Assembly (NCBI RefSeq): GCF_003149185.1
Contig: NZ_QGDO01000007.1
Span: 186,001-250,000, forward strand
Length of the DNA: 64,000 bases
Source of the DNA: Sediminitomix flava
Lineage (GTDB): Bacteria; Bacteroidota; Bacteroidia; Cytophagales; Flammeovirgaceae
Direction of reading: 5' to 3'
Part shown: one piece after another, positions 32,911 through 42,587 of the stretch
Position numbering within the stretch: the stretch's first letter is position 1
Layout: each line of letters starts with the position of its first letter
The notes under the pieces: model-generated
Seen by the model: only the letters and a program-made list of their open reading frames with translations
Told to the model about the DNA's origin: nothing
Database searches by the model: none
Translations under genes and position numbers: made by a program

Positions 32911-35900
32911 ATGAAAAGATTAAAAATATTTTTATTGTTTTGGCTAATGACTGTATCTGCTACAGTTTTTGGTCAAAATAATATACCTGTAGACAATTAC
33001 GTAGCAGGTAAAGTACGTATAAAGTTTAAAGAAGGAAGCTTACCTCAGCAATCTAATATGAGAGTAAGTGGACAATCTGATAATGATCCTCATATTGGAT
33101 TACAAAGTGTTGATGCCGTTACAGATCGTGTTCGAGTTTCTAAAATGAAAAGGGTTTTCCCTTTTTCATCAAAACATGAAGCTAAGCACCGTAAATATGG
33201 TTTACACTTATGGTATGAATTGGATTTTAACGAAGATGAAAATCCAGAAAATATTGTAAAAGCATATGAAGGTATTGGTGAAATAGAACTTGTAAAACCA
33301 GTATTTAAGAAAATTAATTTGGGTGCTGATGCTGCAACAAAAGCTTTTAAGACTGAAGCATTGGCTGCTACTGAAGATTCGGTAAGTTTCAATGACCCAT
33401 TATTACCTTCACAATGGCATTATGAAAATGATGGTTCTATTGGAGGTTTAGCTGATTATGATATTGATTTGGCGCATGCTTGGTCTACAACTACAGGTAA
33501 TTCTGACGTAATTGTAGCGATTGTTGATCAAGGAGTTGACGTAAACCACGAAGATTTAAGACAAAACATCTGGGTGAATGAAGCTGAGCTTTATGGTGAA
33601 GAAGGTGTAGATGATGATGGCAATGGTTATGTGGATGATATTTATGGGGTAAACTTCAGAATTGAAGGTTCTAGTATTTTCCCAGAAGATCATGGTACGC
33701 ACGTAGCTGGTACGGTTGGTGCTGTAAGTAACAACGGTATTGGTGTAGCTGGTGTAGCTGGTGGAGATGGCTCTGGAAATGGAGTGAAAATGATGTCTAC
33801 GCAAGTGTTTGATTCTAGAGCACCAGGCGGAGCTAACTTTGCAGAAGCAATCGTTTATGGTGCGGATAACGGTGCCGTTATCTCTCAAAATTCATGGGGA
33901 TATAACATGCCTAATTATTACGAACCAGAAGTACTAGATGCCATTAACTATTTTATTGCAGAAGCAGGTCAGTATGCAGGAAGCCCTATGAAAGGCGGTA
34001 TTGTAATCTTTGCTGCTGGTAATGAAGGAAGTGAAGATATACGTTATCCTGGAGCTTTTGATGAAGTAATTGCGGTAGCAGCTACAGGACCAACAGGTTT
34101 GCCTGCTCGTTATACAAACTATGGAACTTGGGTAGATATTGCTGCTCCTGGTGGTGATATGGTAAACTTTGGAAATGATGGAGGTATCATTTCTACTTTA
34201 GCTTATGACAATTATGGACCAATGGAAGGTACATCAATGGCTTGTCCTCATGTTTCTGGGGTAGCAGCATTGATCGTATCTAAATTTGGTAATGAGGATT
34301 TCACCAACGAAGACTTGAAAAGAATTCTTCTGAACTCTGTTAAACGTTTTGACTTTGATTCTGAAGGTAAATTCGGAAAAGGTGCGCTAAATGCTGAAAG
34401 AGCTCTTCAAGATGATAACCGTATTCCGCCAAATGCTATTACGGATTTAGCAGCTAAAGAAGTATTCCATAACGAAGTTCGTTTACAATGGACAGTTCCT
34501 TCTGATGAAGATGGAAATACACCTGCTTATTACTATTTGGCAGTAGGTGAAAACGAGATCACAGCTGATAACTTTGAAAGTCAAGGACTTTATTTAGTAG
34601 AAAATAACCTTGATGAAGGTGAGAAGTTTGTTCTTCAAATTGGTGGATTCTTAAAAGAGAAAGAGTATTGGTTTGCCCTTAAGTCAGAGGATTATTTCCA
34701 AAACTTGTCTGATATCTCAAACATATTGAAGGTAACAACAACAAAGGAACCTCATTTTATGGAGTCTGATCGTCATCTGAGTTTTACAGTAGATGTAAAA
34801 GATAATGCGGTACAATCTCAAAATATGCAATTCTCTAACATTGGTGATGGAATTGTTTATTGGCAAGCATCTATCTTAAATGAAGATTATTTCTGGACTC
34901 CAGAACCTGAAGAGGAAGTAGATGAAAGTATCACCGTTGATTTCAATGCTGAAATTGAGACAAATACTGCTGTATTTTCTAAGTTAGAAACAGCTACTAC
35001 AAAAGAAGTTACGCTAGCAGATGTAGAGTCTGGTGATTTAGATAATAAATCACATTGGGACAATGATGCTACTGAATATATTGCTGGTTTAAGTTATGAC
35101 AACGGTACACCTCCAGCAATTTTTGCATCAACTGGTGATCCGAATGCAGGACTTATCTTTGCCACTCGTTTTGAAGTTCCTTATGATTATACCTTTAATC
35201 TGACTCACATTGAAGCTGTTCTTTACCCTGAAATCAATGATAAACCAATTATTGTTGAGATTAAGAAAGGTGGACGTGATAGTTACTTTGATGCAGAAAC
35301 GGTATACGAGCAACCATACTATCCAGATACGACAAACGTATTGAAGTATTACCGTATTCCTTTATATAAACCTCAACTGATTAATGAGGATGAAGTATTT
35401 TGGGTCGTAATGCATTACCCTAAAGAAATGCAATGGCCGATGGTTCTTCAATATGGGGATTGGTATTCTTGGAATCATTTCTTGTTCTCTAGAACAAATG
35501 GTAGATCATATGAAAACAGTCTTGTATTAGCGAGTAGACCAACTGTTCCTATGCTAAATGTATTAAGTACAGGTAACGATGGTTCATATGTATTTCTAAA
35601 TCCTAATTTTGGAGAATTACAAAAAGGAGAGGAAAGAGAAATTGAGACTACGATTGATGCCTCTTATTTGACAAATGGTGATCACTTGGCTTCTTTAGGG
35701 ATTTACACCAATGATATTCATAAACCAGTTGTCAATATAGAAGTAAAGGTTGAAGTTACAGGTCAAGAACCTGCTCTTGATGAAGAACATGTTTATGAAT
35801 TTAATATTCATGCAGATGTAGAAAATGAGCTTATACTACCTGTGACAAATACAGGTCTTGCAGACTTGAATATTACTTCTGTTGGTTTAGCTTCGGGTTC

Positions 35901-38900
35901 TGGTACAATCACTAAACTTTGGGAAGGTGATACACTGACCATTGCTCCTAATGCAAAAGAAGATTTACAAATGTCTTTCTCAACAACAGAACTTGGTGTC
36001 TTAGAAAGAGATATTGTATTACAGACATTAGAAGGCTATACTTTTAACTTAAGAACAAGATTATTCAGTCAAGAAGCGCCTTCAATTTTTGTAAGTACAC
36101 CGTCTCCCACCATTAATGTGATCTATGGAGAAACTAAGGAAGTAGAACTAAACATTTCAAATCCTGATGGAGGTTCAGACTTAGTCTATGATTTGAGCCA
36201 TTACAATACCATTGATCACCAATCTGGTATTTTAGTCCAAAAATTTGATTATTCGGTTTCAGTTGAAGAAAGAGCCAGTGAAATAGAAGATTGGAAAGTT
36301 GTAAAGAATTTTGGAAAACATTTTAACTATGATAGCACATTTCATCCGATTAAACTTGACATGCAAGTACCATTCTTCGATCAAGTTTTAGAAGGAATTA
36401 AGTTTTCTAATCGAGGTGAATTGGTTAATTACATTAACGGTGAATTGAGAGCTTTAAGGTTAGAAGATGCTTGGGTTGAAACTAGAGATGTATATCAACA
36501 TACATTTGGCGATCATTCTGTCTTCCATTTTAATTGTAATGTAAAGAGACTACAAGAGAATGGTATCCGCATCATTTCTGAAGTAGAGTATCAAATCATT
36601 CTTTTCAAGGATGGTACGATTGAGTACAGATACATCGATGTAGAAGAAGGTATGGCTGATTTTGATTATACAGTAAGCCTAACGGGTCTTTCTTATGAAG
36701 ATGTATTCTATTATAGAGATGAAGAAGACTCTGTAAATACCATTATGAATGGTACCGTAGTTACATTTACACCTGATGCTGGTATGTCTATGGTTTCCAT
36801 GTCAGATCCTAAAACAGGAACAGTGAGAGTTGGAGCAGATGGAGTCGCTTCTGTAACACTAGACCCAGCGTCAAGAAATATGACTGCAGGTACTTACCAA
36901 GAAAATATCATCGTTCGCTCAAATACAGTAGAAGGTGAAACAATTCTTCCTATCACAGTAACTGTAGAAGGAGAGGGAGCTGTGAGTATTCAAGATAGTG
37001 TCATCTTTGAAGATGTGTATGTAGGAAGTACGAATACTGCTTATGTTAAAATCACAAATGCTGGTTCAGATGATATAACGCTAACTGGATTTAATTCTGG
37101 TTTGGAGAATGTTTTTATTGCACTTGAAGAATTTGATGAAGTTACAGGTTTAACTATTACTCCATTAAGTAATATCATGGTTCCTGTTTTGTATGATGCA
37201 ACAGATGATCAAGAATTGAATGGAACATTAAGCTTCAATTTTGATAATGGTATAGAGACAAGCATTGAGTATGTTGCTGTAAAAGCTAAAGCACAATATG
37301 ATGCTTCATATTCATTGTCGTTAGCAGATGATATACACGTATCTTTAAGTCATGATAATACTTCTGAAACAATCACTTTTGACTTGAACAATGAAAGTGA
37401 GAATGTTGCACTTGATTATGTATTTGTAAATAGTCTTCATGCACAAGTTTCTTCTGATACAAGAGCAATGGAAGATACTAGCTATGCTACATATTATGAT
37501 AGCTATGGTTACACTTATATCGTTAGTGATTCTTCAAATAATTTCCACAGATGGGATGATATTTCAGAAAAAGGGGAGATGATTCAATTTGAAGAAGGCG
37601 AAACAATTACTACTTCAGTATTGCCATTCAGTTTACCATTCTATGAAGGTAGCTATGATTCAGTTTGGGTATCTTCAAAAGGTTATGTAGCTGTAAATGA
37701 AACAGAAGAAGAAATTTACTGGAGATTTGAAGCTGAAGATGGAATCAGTGGTATTATAGCACCATTCTGGACTGGAATCATTCCTGGAGAAGCTGACAAA
37801 GATGGTGTATATGTTTACCATGAAGAAGATAAAGTTATATTCCAATGGGAAGGTTTTACAGCTGATCCAAGTTTATTAGGTTTTATAGGTCTAGTTACTT
37901 GCCAAGTTGAGATCAACGCTAACGGCGATATTTATTTCCATTACAAAGAGGTTGAAACTTGGGGAGGCGATTTAAAAATTGGTATTGAAAGCCCAAAAGA
38001 ATTCGATCTAGTTCATGATCCTAATGCGTTAATTGTTAGATATGCAGGAATCACTAATGGTTCGTCTATAGCGCTAAAAGCCCCGGCAAGATCAGAGGTA
38101 GAAAAGGGTTTATCATCTGCACTGGAATTGACAATTAGTGCTAAGAACGCATACTATACAGGTACTTACAAAGACACAGTAGCTTTATATACAAATAGCT
38201 ATGCTAAACCAAGTCAATTGATTCCTGTTTCGTTTGATTACGTAGGCAAGGCTGAGTTGAAAACTCCAACAGAAATTGTTTGGGAAGAGGAAACACTATT
38301 ACCTAATCTTGTAATTTCAAAAGAAATTGAGCTTGTAAATACGGGTAGTGATGATGTAACTATAGATGTTATTGATAACACAGGCTTCGGCAAATTTGAT
38401 ATTTATAACCAAAACAATGGTCTTAAATTAGTACGTTTGAACGGACAATTAGCCAATCCTCTAACAATTGCACCTTGGAATACTTTAGTCTTAAGAGTAG
38501 AGATTCCTGTAGATGCGATTGGTATGTTGGAAGGTGAAATTTCTTTCAGTGGAAATACTGGAGAAAACATTGTAAAAGTAAGTGCAAATATTGTAGAGCC
38601 ACCTGTATTTAGTTGGGATGCAGAAGATCAGTATTTTCAAATGACGAATAGTGATTCTGCTACCTATGAATTCACTATAGAGAATACTGGAAAGACTACC
38701 CTAAACTATGAACTAAAACCTGCAGTATTTAACGTAGAAGCAGGTGAAGCTGAACCTCAGATTATAGATGAAGTTGGTCATTATTTTGTGGAAGAGCCGA
38801 TTATTGCTAACTCTATTGGTCTTGATACAAAAGAACAGCCAGACGGAATATTTACTCCTTTCATTATTGTAGGTCGTCTTGCATTCTCTACACGACTTAC

Positions 38901-40425
38901 AGCACCAGAAGGAGGAATTACGCTTACACATGTTCGTGTACATACACACTTGTCTGCCTTAGAACAGTTTGTGAATATCATGATCTACTTCAATGAGAAT
39001 GAAATATTGGAAGATCACAATCCACAAACAGGGGTGAAAATGTATGATCAAAAGTATGTCATTGATCAAGTAGTAGAACAAGGTTGGGTGAATTTCCCAT
39101 TGCAAGAACCAATCTTTGTACCTGAAGGACAAGTATTCTCTCTAATCACTACGCAACCAGGCGCTAGACGATTTGTAAGTTTTGAAATTAATACAGATCA
39201 AGAAGTTTTGGAAGATGTTTGGAGTGGAGTAAATGCCGATGAGAATGGAATTTTCTATTGGGGTTCAGTCGCTGGTTTAAGGTCTATGAATACTGTATAT
39301 AAAATTCGTGGAGTGACGGGTTCTGGTGGAGAGCCTTGGTTTAGTGTCGATCAAGAAACTGGATCAGTTGAAGCTGGTGAAAGTGTAATGATCACTACAA
39401 AAATTGATGGTTCTAAAATTCCTTCTGGCGAAAATAAGGGTATACTTCAGGTACTAACCAACGATGTAAATACGCCTTATGATGAAATAAGTTTGAATGC
39501 TACAGTCAATGGAGCACCAAAATTTGTATTCCATCCGAATTTATATCAAGATACAGTTCGTTTGCAAGAAACAGAAGAGCAAGTATTTAGCTACTTATTC
39601 GAAGACCCTGAAGGAGAAAATATGGTATTCTCTATCGCTGATTCGGTGAGTACAGATAGTCTGAAAATCACATATGAGCAGACTTCAAATACCACGGCTA
39701 AGCTAAAAGTCGTGACGCACTATGAAAGTGAAGGCAAGTATGCAATCCCTGTAAAAGTGGAAGACGAAGAAGGAAATATGAGCATAGATAGTTTGGTATT
39801 GAAAGTATCTCATAAGAATAGAGCTCCAATGCTGAATCCTGAATATGAAGTGATCTATCTTAATTTAGCAGGAAATTCATCCATGACATTAGATCCTAAT
39901 TCATTGTTTGAAGACCCTGATGGAGATGAATTCTTTGTTTATGCTGGAAATTATAATCCTGAGATTGTAGATCTGACATTTGGTCAAAGCTTAATGGGAC
40001 TTCATGCTGTCTCTGAAGGTACGGCGGCGCTAGTCTTTGCTGCTGATGATACACTCGAAGATGGTTATACACTAGTTGTCATTTTCGTTGTTGTAATCAA
40101 TGATCCGAATGCGATAGACGGAACACCAAGCAGTGTAGCTGCAAAAGAAATTTTGGAAAATACACCTGGACAGAGTGTAGCCTTTCCAAACCCTGTAACT
40201 GATAGTGATGTAAATATTGCATTCCATTTAGAGCAAGAAGCCAATGTTCATATGGAATTCTTTGATGTGACAGGGAAAAGACAATTAATAGAAGATCTAG
40301 GTGAAGTATCAAGTGGACACCACATCCATAGGTTGAGTCTCCCTCAACTTAGCTCAGGTATGTATTATCTGAATTTGAAAATAAACGGTGAAATCATATC
40401 TAGTCATAAAATTTCACTTCAGTAG
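32911..40425 (+). CDS. Giant T9SS-secreted subtilisin-like protease (S8)
   Basis: 2,504 residues from the ATG at 32911, which starts a signal peptide (MKRLKIFLLFWLMTVSATVFGQ); the frame opens 8 codons earlier with TTG. A prodomain-like region is followed by the S8 core with D206 (IVDQGVDVNHEDL), H261 (HGTHVAG) and S442 (GTSMACPHVSG). Then an FN3 domain (about 505-615), a long chain of beta-rich modules including ASH/Hydin-like motifs (TNTGLADLNITSVGL, TNAGSDDITLTGF, VNTGSDDVTIDVI), two cadherin-like modules (about 2200-2400), and a Por sorting domain (AFPNPVTDSDVNI to end, about 2420-2504). It is probably surface-attached or released and supplies peptides to the neighbouring SusCD pair. The last gene of the operon. 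Confidence 0.9.
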   Translation: MKRLKIFLLFWLMTVSATVFGQNNIPVDNYVAGKVRIKFKEGSLPQQSNMRVSGQSDNDPHIGLQSVDAVTDRVRVSKMKRVFPFSSKHEAKHRKYGLHLWYELDFNEDENPENIVKAYEGIGEIELVKPVFKKINLGADAATKAFKTEALAATEDSVSFNDPLLPSQWHYENDGSIGGLADYDIDLAHAWSTTTGNSDVIVAIVDQGVDVNHEDLRQNIWVNEAELYGEEGVDDDGNGYVDDIYGVNFRIEGSSIFPEDHGTHVAGTVGAVSNNGIGVAGVAGGDGSGNGVKMMSTQVFDSRAPGGANFAEAIVYGADNGAVISQNSWGYNMPNYYEPEVLDAINYFIAEAGQYAGSPMKGGIVIFAAGNEGSEDIRYPGAFDEVIAVAATGPTGLPARYTNYGTWVDIAAPGGDMVNFGNDGGIISTLAYDNYGPMEGTSMACPHVSGVAALIVSKFGNEDFTNEDLKRILLNSVKRFDFDSEGKFGKGALNAERALQDDNRIPPNAITDLAAKEVFHNEVRLQWTVPSDEDGNTPAYYYLAVGENEITADNFESQGLYLVENNLDEGEKFVLQIGGFLKEKEYWFALKSEDYFQNLSDISNILKVTTTKEPHFMESDRHLSFTVDVKDNAVQSQNMQFSNIGDGIVYWQASILNEDYFWTPEPEEEVDESITVDFNAEIETNTAVFSKLETATTKEVTLADVESGDLDNKSHWDNDATEYIAGLSYDNGTPPAIFASTGDPNAGLIFATRFEVPYDYTFNLTHIEAVLYPEINDKPIIVEIKKGGRDSYFDAETVYEQPYYPDTTNVLKYYRIPLYKPQLINEDEVFWVVMHYPKEMQWPMVLQYGDWYSWNHFLFSRTNGRSYENSLVLASRPTVPMLNVLSTGNDGSYVFLNPNFGELQKGEEREIETTIDASYLTNGDHLASLGIYTNDIHKPVVNIEVKVEVTGQEPALDEEHVYEFNIHADVENELILPVTNTGLADLNITSVGLASGSGTITKLWEGDTLTIAPNAKEDLQMSFSTTELGVLERDIVLQTLEGYTFNLRTRLFSQEAPSIFVSTPSPTINVIYGETKEVELNISNPDGGSDLVYDLSHYNTIDHQSGILVQKFDYSVSVEERASEIEDWKVVKNFGKHFNYDSTFHPIKLDMQVPFFDQVLEGIKFSNRGELVNYINGELRALRLEDAWVETRDVYQHTFGDHSVFHFNCNVKRLQENGIRIISEVEYQIILFKDGTIEYRYIDVEEGMADFDYTVSLTGLSYEDVFYYRDEEDSVNTIMNGTVVTFTPDAGMSMVSMSDPKTGTVRVGADGVASVTLDPASRNMTAGTYQENIIVRSNTVEGETILPITVTVEGEGAVSIQDSVIFEDVYVGSTNTAYVKITNAGSDDITLTGFNSGLENVFIALEEFDEVTGLTITPLSNIMVPVLYDATDDQELNGTLSFNFDNGIETSIEYVAVKAKAQYDASYSLSLADDIHVSLSHDNTSETITFDLNNESENVALDYVFVNSLHAQVSSDTRAMEDTSYATYYDSYGYTYIVSDSSNNFHRWDDISEKGEMIQFEEGETITTSVLPFSLPFYEGSYDSVWVSSKGYVAVNETEEEIYWRFEAEDGISGIIAPFWTGIIPGEADKDGVYVYHEEDKVIFQWEGFTADPSLLGFIGLVTCQVEINANGDIYFHYKEVETWGGDLKIGIESPKEFDLVHDPNALIVRYAGITNGSSIALKAPARSEVEKGLSSALELTISAKNAYYTGTYKDTVALYTNSYAKPSQLIPVSFDYVGKAELKTPTEIVWEEETLLPNLVISKEIELVNTGSDDVTIDVIDNTGFGKFDIYNQNNGLKLVRLNGQLANPLTIAPWNTLVLRVEIPVDAIGMLEGEISFSGNTGENIVKVSANIVEPPVFSWDAEDQYFQMTNSDSATYEFTIENTGKTTLNYELKPAVFNVEAGEAEPQIIDEVGHYFVEEPIIANSIGLDTKEQPDGIFTPFIIVGRLAFSTRLTAPEGGITLTHVRVHTHLSALEQFVNIMIYFNENEILEDHNPQTGVKMYDQKYVIDQVVEQGWVNFPLQEPIFVPEGQVFSLITTQPGARRFVSFEINTDQEVLEDVWSGVNADENGIFYWGSVAGLRSMNTVYKIRGVTGSGGEPWFSVDQETGSVEAGESVMITTKIDGSKIPSGENKGILQVLTNDVNTPYDEISLNATVNGAPKFVFHPNLYQDTVRLQETEEQVFSYLFEDPEGENMVFSIADSVSTDSLKITYEQTSNTTAKLKVVTHYESEGKYAIPVKVEDEEGNMSIDSLVLKVSHKNRAPMLNPEYEVIYLNLAGNSSMTLDPNSLFEDPDGDEFFVYAGNYNPEIVDLTFGQSLMGLHAVSEGTAALVFAADDTLEDGYTLVVIFVVVINDPNAIDGTPSSVAAKEILENTPGQSVAFPNPVTDSDVNIAFHLEQEANVHMEFFDVTGKRQLIEDLGEVSSGHHIHRLSLPQLSSGMYYLNLKINGEIISSHKISLQ

Positions 40426-40447
40426 TATAAATAGTAACCTTTACTTA

Positions 40448-40482
40448 ATAGGCTACCTCTTTGAGGTAGTCTATTTTTTTTC
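40448..40482 (+). terminator. Terminator closing the SusCD-protease operon
   Basis: ATAGGCTACCTC (40448-40459) pairs with GAGGTAGTCTAT (40463-40474), one G-T pair, three-base loop, followed by eight T residues. Confidence 0.85.
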
Positions 40483-40499
40483 TAAAAGTACCGAAAACT

Positions 40500-40572
40500 T
40501 GTATCATAGCATGCAGTGATACACCTACTAGCTTATAAGAATAGTAAATAAATACGCAGAATTATAGTTTTG
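40500..40572 (+). promoter_or_regulatory. TGTATCA-N10-TGATACA palindrome and TAGTTTTG promoter
   Basis: Arms at 40500-40506 and 40517-40523, with the same inner ATGCAG as the 24.8 kb site, and a TAnnTTTG box (TAGTTTTG) at 40565-40572, 65 bp from palindrome start to TA. It presumably drives the two small membrane protein genes that follow. Confidence 0.65.
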
Positions 40573-40723
40573 AATCAATCTACTATTGATAGCTATTAAG
40601 AAGACCGATGATTTTTCAAGGTATTGTTTGAAAAGGATAGTAAAACTAAGCTCACTCAGAATAGCAAACAAGTTTCAATCCCCACATTCATGGGTATTTA
40701 TTTTTATTAAAATTTTTCATCTA

Positions 40724-41059
40724 ATGTCAGACAAGAATAAAAACAAACTGATTATTGCTATTGTAGTCATCATTGCCCTCATATGTACTTACCTACTCCA
40801 ATTCTTAGAAGGAGAAATCAGATCATATCTAATCAATAATGGTGAAAATCAATATATGTTTTCATGGTGGTTTTTCGCCCTTGATTCTTTATTAACCGTT
40901 CTAATCATTTTGGGATTTCTCAATGCTATATGGTCGGTTTCAATTTCAAAAAAGTTCAAAATACTTTTAACTGTAGTATCATTGATCTCCTATGTATATC
41001 TCTTGGTAAATAGAGCTAATTTACTTCAATTACTAAATGAAATTCATCAATCTAGTTAA
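40724..41059 (+). CDS. Small hypothetical membrane protein, three membrane segments
   Basis: 111 residues from the ATG at 40724 (MSDKNKNKLIIAIVVIIAL). An in-frame TTG at 40586 would add 46 basic, poorly structured residues and is less likely. Hydrophobic segments at about 9-27, 45-68 and 78-97, ending LLQLLNEIHQSS. No family recognised. It follows the TGTATCA-type promoter and is 57 bases before a GRAM-like membrane protein gene, so the two may be co-expressed with the SusCD locus regulator. Confidence 0.55.
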   Translation: MSDKNKNKLIIAIVVIIALICTYLLQFLEGEIRSYLINNGENQYMFSWWFFALDSLLTVLIILGFLNAIWSVSISKKFKILLTVVSLISYVYLLVNRANLLQLLNEIHQSS

Positions 41060-41116
41060 GGTAGCTTATTGTTGTCTGCTTTTGATTTTTTATTATTAAA
41101 CAAAAACAATTTACTC

Positions 41117-41656
41117 ATGGAAATAGGAACAAATAAATTAAATCTCAATTGGAAAAAGAGGATATTCCTAATTTTAGCTTTATTTTCTTTTTACTCTATA
41201 CCTCTGATTTTATTTGAATTAGCTGTTGATAACAAGATTGAGTCAATTGAAAAAATATTATTAGAAGGTTTGATCTTTGGTTTATGTATGGCTTTTATTT
41301 TTCCTTTTGGACTAGAAGTTCTTGCTAAAAAATTAAGTAATTCTATCTCACCTAATTTAGATGCTTCAGAGAAAATTGAAATAGAAGGAGGAGCTAGTCT
41401 ATTTCAAGGAAAAGAAGCCGTTGGTGGTAAGATTTTCTTGACTAATAATAAGATGATATTTATACCTCATAAGTTTAATATTCAGAAAAAAGAATTAGAA
41501 ATACCTTTTCTGAAAATCAAAGAAGTAACAGGCAGAAAAACTGCAAAAGTGGTAGATAACGGTTTACGAATTGTACTTGAAAATGATGATTATTTCGACT
41601 TCATCGTCAATGAACGAGATGTATGGATAGAAAAAATTACAGAAAGAATTAAATAA
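41117..41656 (+). CDS. Membrane protein with GRAM/PH-like domain
   Basis: 179 residues from the ATG at 41117; an earlier in-frame TTG start is possible. Two membrane segments (about 14-34 and 48-68) precede a GRAM-like beta domain (about 80-179) with the typical run EGGASLFQGKEAVGGKIFLTNNKMIFIPHKFN...LEIPFLKIKEV. GRAM domains bind membranes or proteins; no enzymatic function is known here. Same transcription unit as the preceding small membrane protein; a terminator follows about 90 bases downstream. Confidence 0.65.
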   Translation: MEIGTNKLNLNWKKRIFLILALFSFYSIPLILFELAVDNKIESIEKILLEGLIFGLCMAFIFPFGLEVLAKKLSNSISPNLDASEKIEIEGGASLFQGKEAVGGKIFLTNNKMIFIPHKFNIQKKELEIPFLKIKEVTGRKTAKVVDNGLRIVLENDDYFDFIVNERDVWIEKITERIK

Positions 41657-41743
41657 AACCCCGTATAATAAATGGCTCAATTACAGGCTGTTTACTGAAT
41701 CTGTATTCGATTCCTTATACGTCGAAAACTTATGAGAACTTAG

Positions 41744-41777
41744 TAGACTATCTTAATCGAGATAGTCTATTTTTTTA
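41744..41777 (+). terminator. Terminator after the GRAM-domain gene
   Basis: TAGACTATCT (41744-41753) pairs with AGATAGTCTA (41760-41769), six-base loop, then a T-run. Confidence 0.85.
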
Positions 41778-41896
41778 TCTAAACCTAGTAATTGAAAGTA
41801 GTTATTTCCTGTCCGTCAATCATATTTATAGAGTTTACAACCTACAGATTTCACTTATCTTCACTTCATACTCTCACATCTAAATTTAAAAAGCAT

Positions 41897-41904
41897 TATC
41901 TTTG
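41897..41904 (+). promoter_or_regulatory. TATCTTTG -7 promoter box of the FAH gene
   Basis: A perfect TAnnTTTG box 24 bases upstream of the FAH-family start codon; no clear -33 TTG. Confidence 0.5.
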
Positions 41905-41927
41905 GATGTTAAATCAAAATTGTCTGT

Positions 41928-42539
41928 ATGAAAATCATAGCTATAGGTCGAAATTATGCGGAACATATCGCAGAACTTGAAAATGAAAGACCAGAAGAAC
42001 CAGTTATTTTTACAAAGCCAGAAACGGCATTACTAAAGGATGGATTACCATTTTATCATCCTGAGTTTTCTGAAAATATTCATCATGAGATTGAAATCGT
42101 AGTTCGAATCAATAAAATGGGTAAATACATTCAGAAAAAGTTTGCTAAAAACTATTATGATGCAATTGGTCTAGGAATTGATTTTACAGCAAGAGATTTA
42201 CAATCTAAACTAAAACAAAAAGGATTGCCTTGGGATATTGCCAAAGGCTTTAATGATTCTTCTCCAATCTCAGAATTTTTACCTGTAGAAAATTTCTCAA
42301 ACCTTCAGGATATTGATTTCTCATTGAAGGTAAATGGAGAAGTTAGACAAGCGGGAAATACTGCGGCTATGCTTTGGCAAATTGATGAAATAATAGCCTA
42401 TGTTTCTCAGTTTTTTACTCTGAAAAAAGGAGATTATATCTTTACAGGAACGCCAAAAGGCGTAGATAAAGTAAATATTGGAGACCGACTAGAAGGTTTT
42501 ATTGGAGAGCAAAAAATGCTCGATTTTGAAGTTAAGTAA
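41928..42539 (+). CDS. Fumarylacetoacetate hydrolase (FAH) family protein
   Basis: 203 residues, the short form of the family (YcgM/FAHD1-like). It starts MKIIAIGRNYAEH and carries EEPVIFTKPETAL, the metal-binding HHEIEIVVRI (acidic ligands at about E57 and E59), GLGIDFTARDLQ and GDYIFTGTPKGVDKVNIGD. Such enzymes hydrolyse acylpyruvates or decarboxylate oxaloacetate in the cytoplasm; the exact substrate cannot be assigned. 48 bases upstream of the ABC-F gene on the same strand, probably co-transcribed by chance of housekeeping layout. Confidence 0.88.
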   Translation: MKIIAIGRNYAEHIAELENERPEEPVIFTKPETALLKDGLPFYHPEFSENIHHEIEIVVRINKMGKYIQKKFAKNYYDAIGLGIDFTARDLQSKLKQKGLPWDIAKGFNDSSPISEFLPVENFSNLQDIDFSLKVNGEVRQAGNTAAMLWQIDEIIAYVSQFFTLKKGDYIFTGTPKGVDKVNIGDRLEGFIGEQKMLDFEVK

Positions 42540-42587
42540 TTTTGGGTTTCCAGCCCGTATGAATAAGGATAAAGAAGGGAAGACAGC

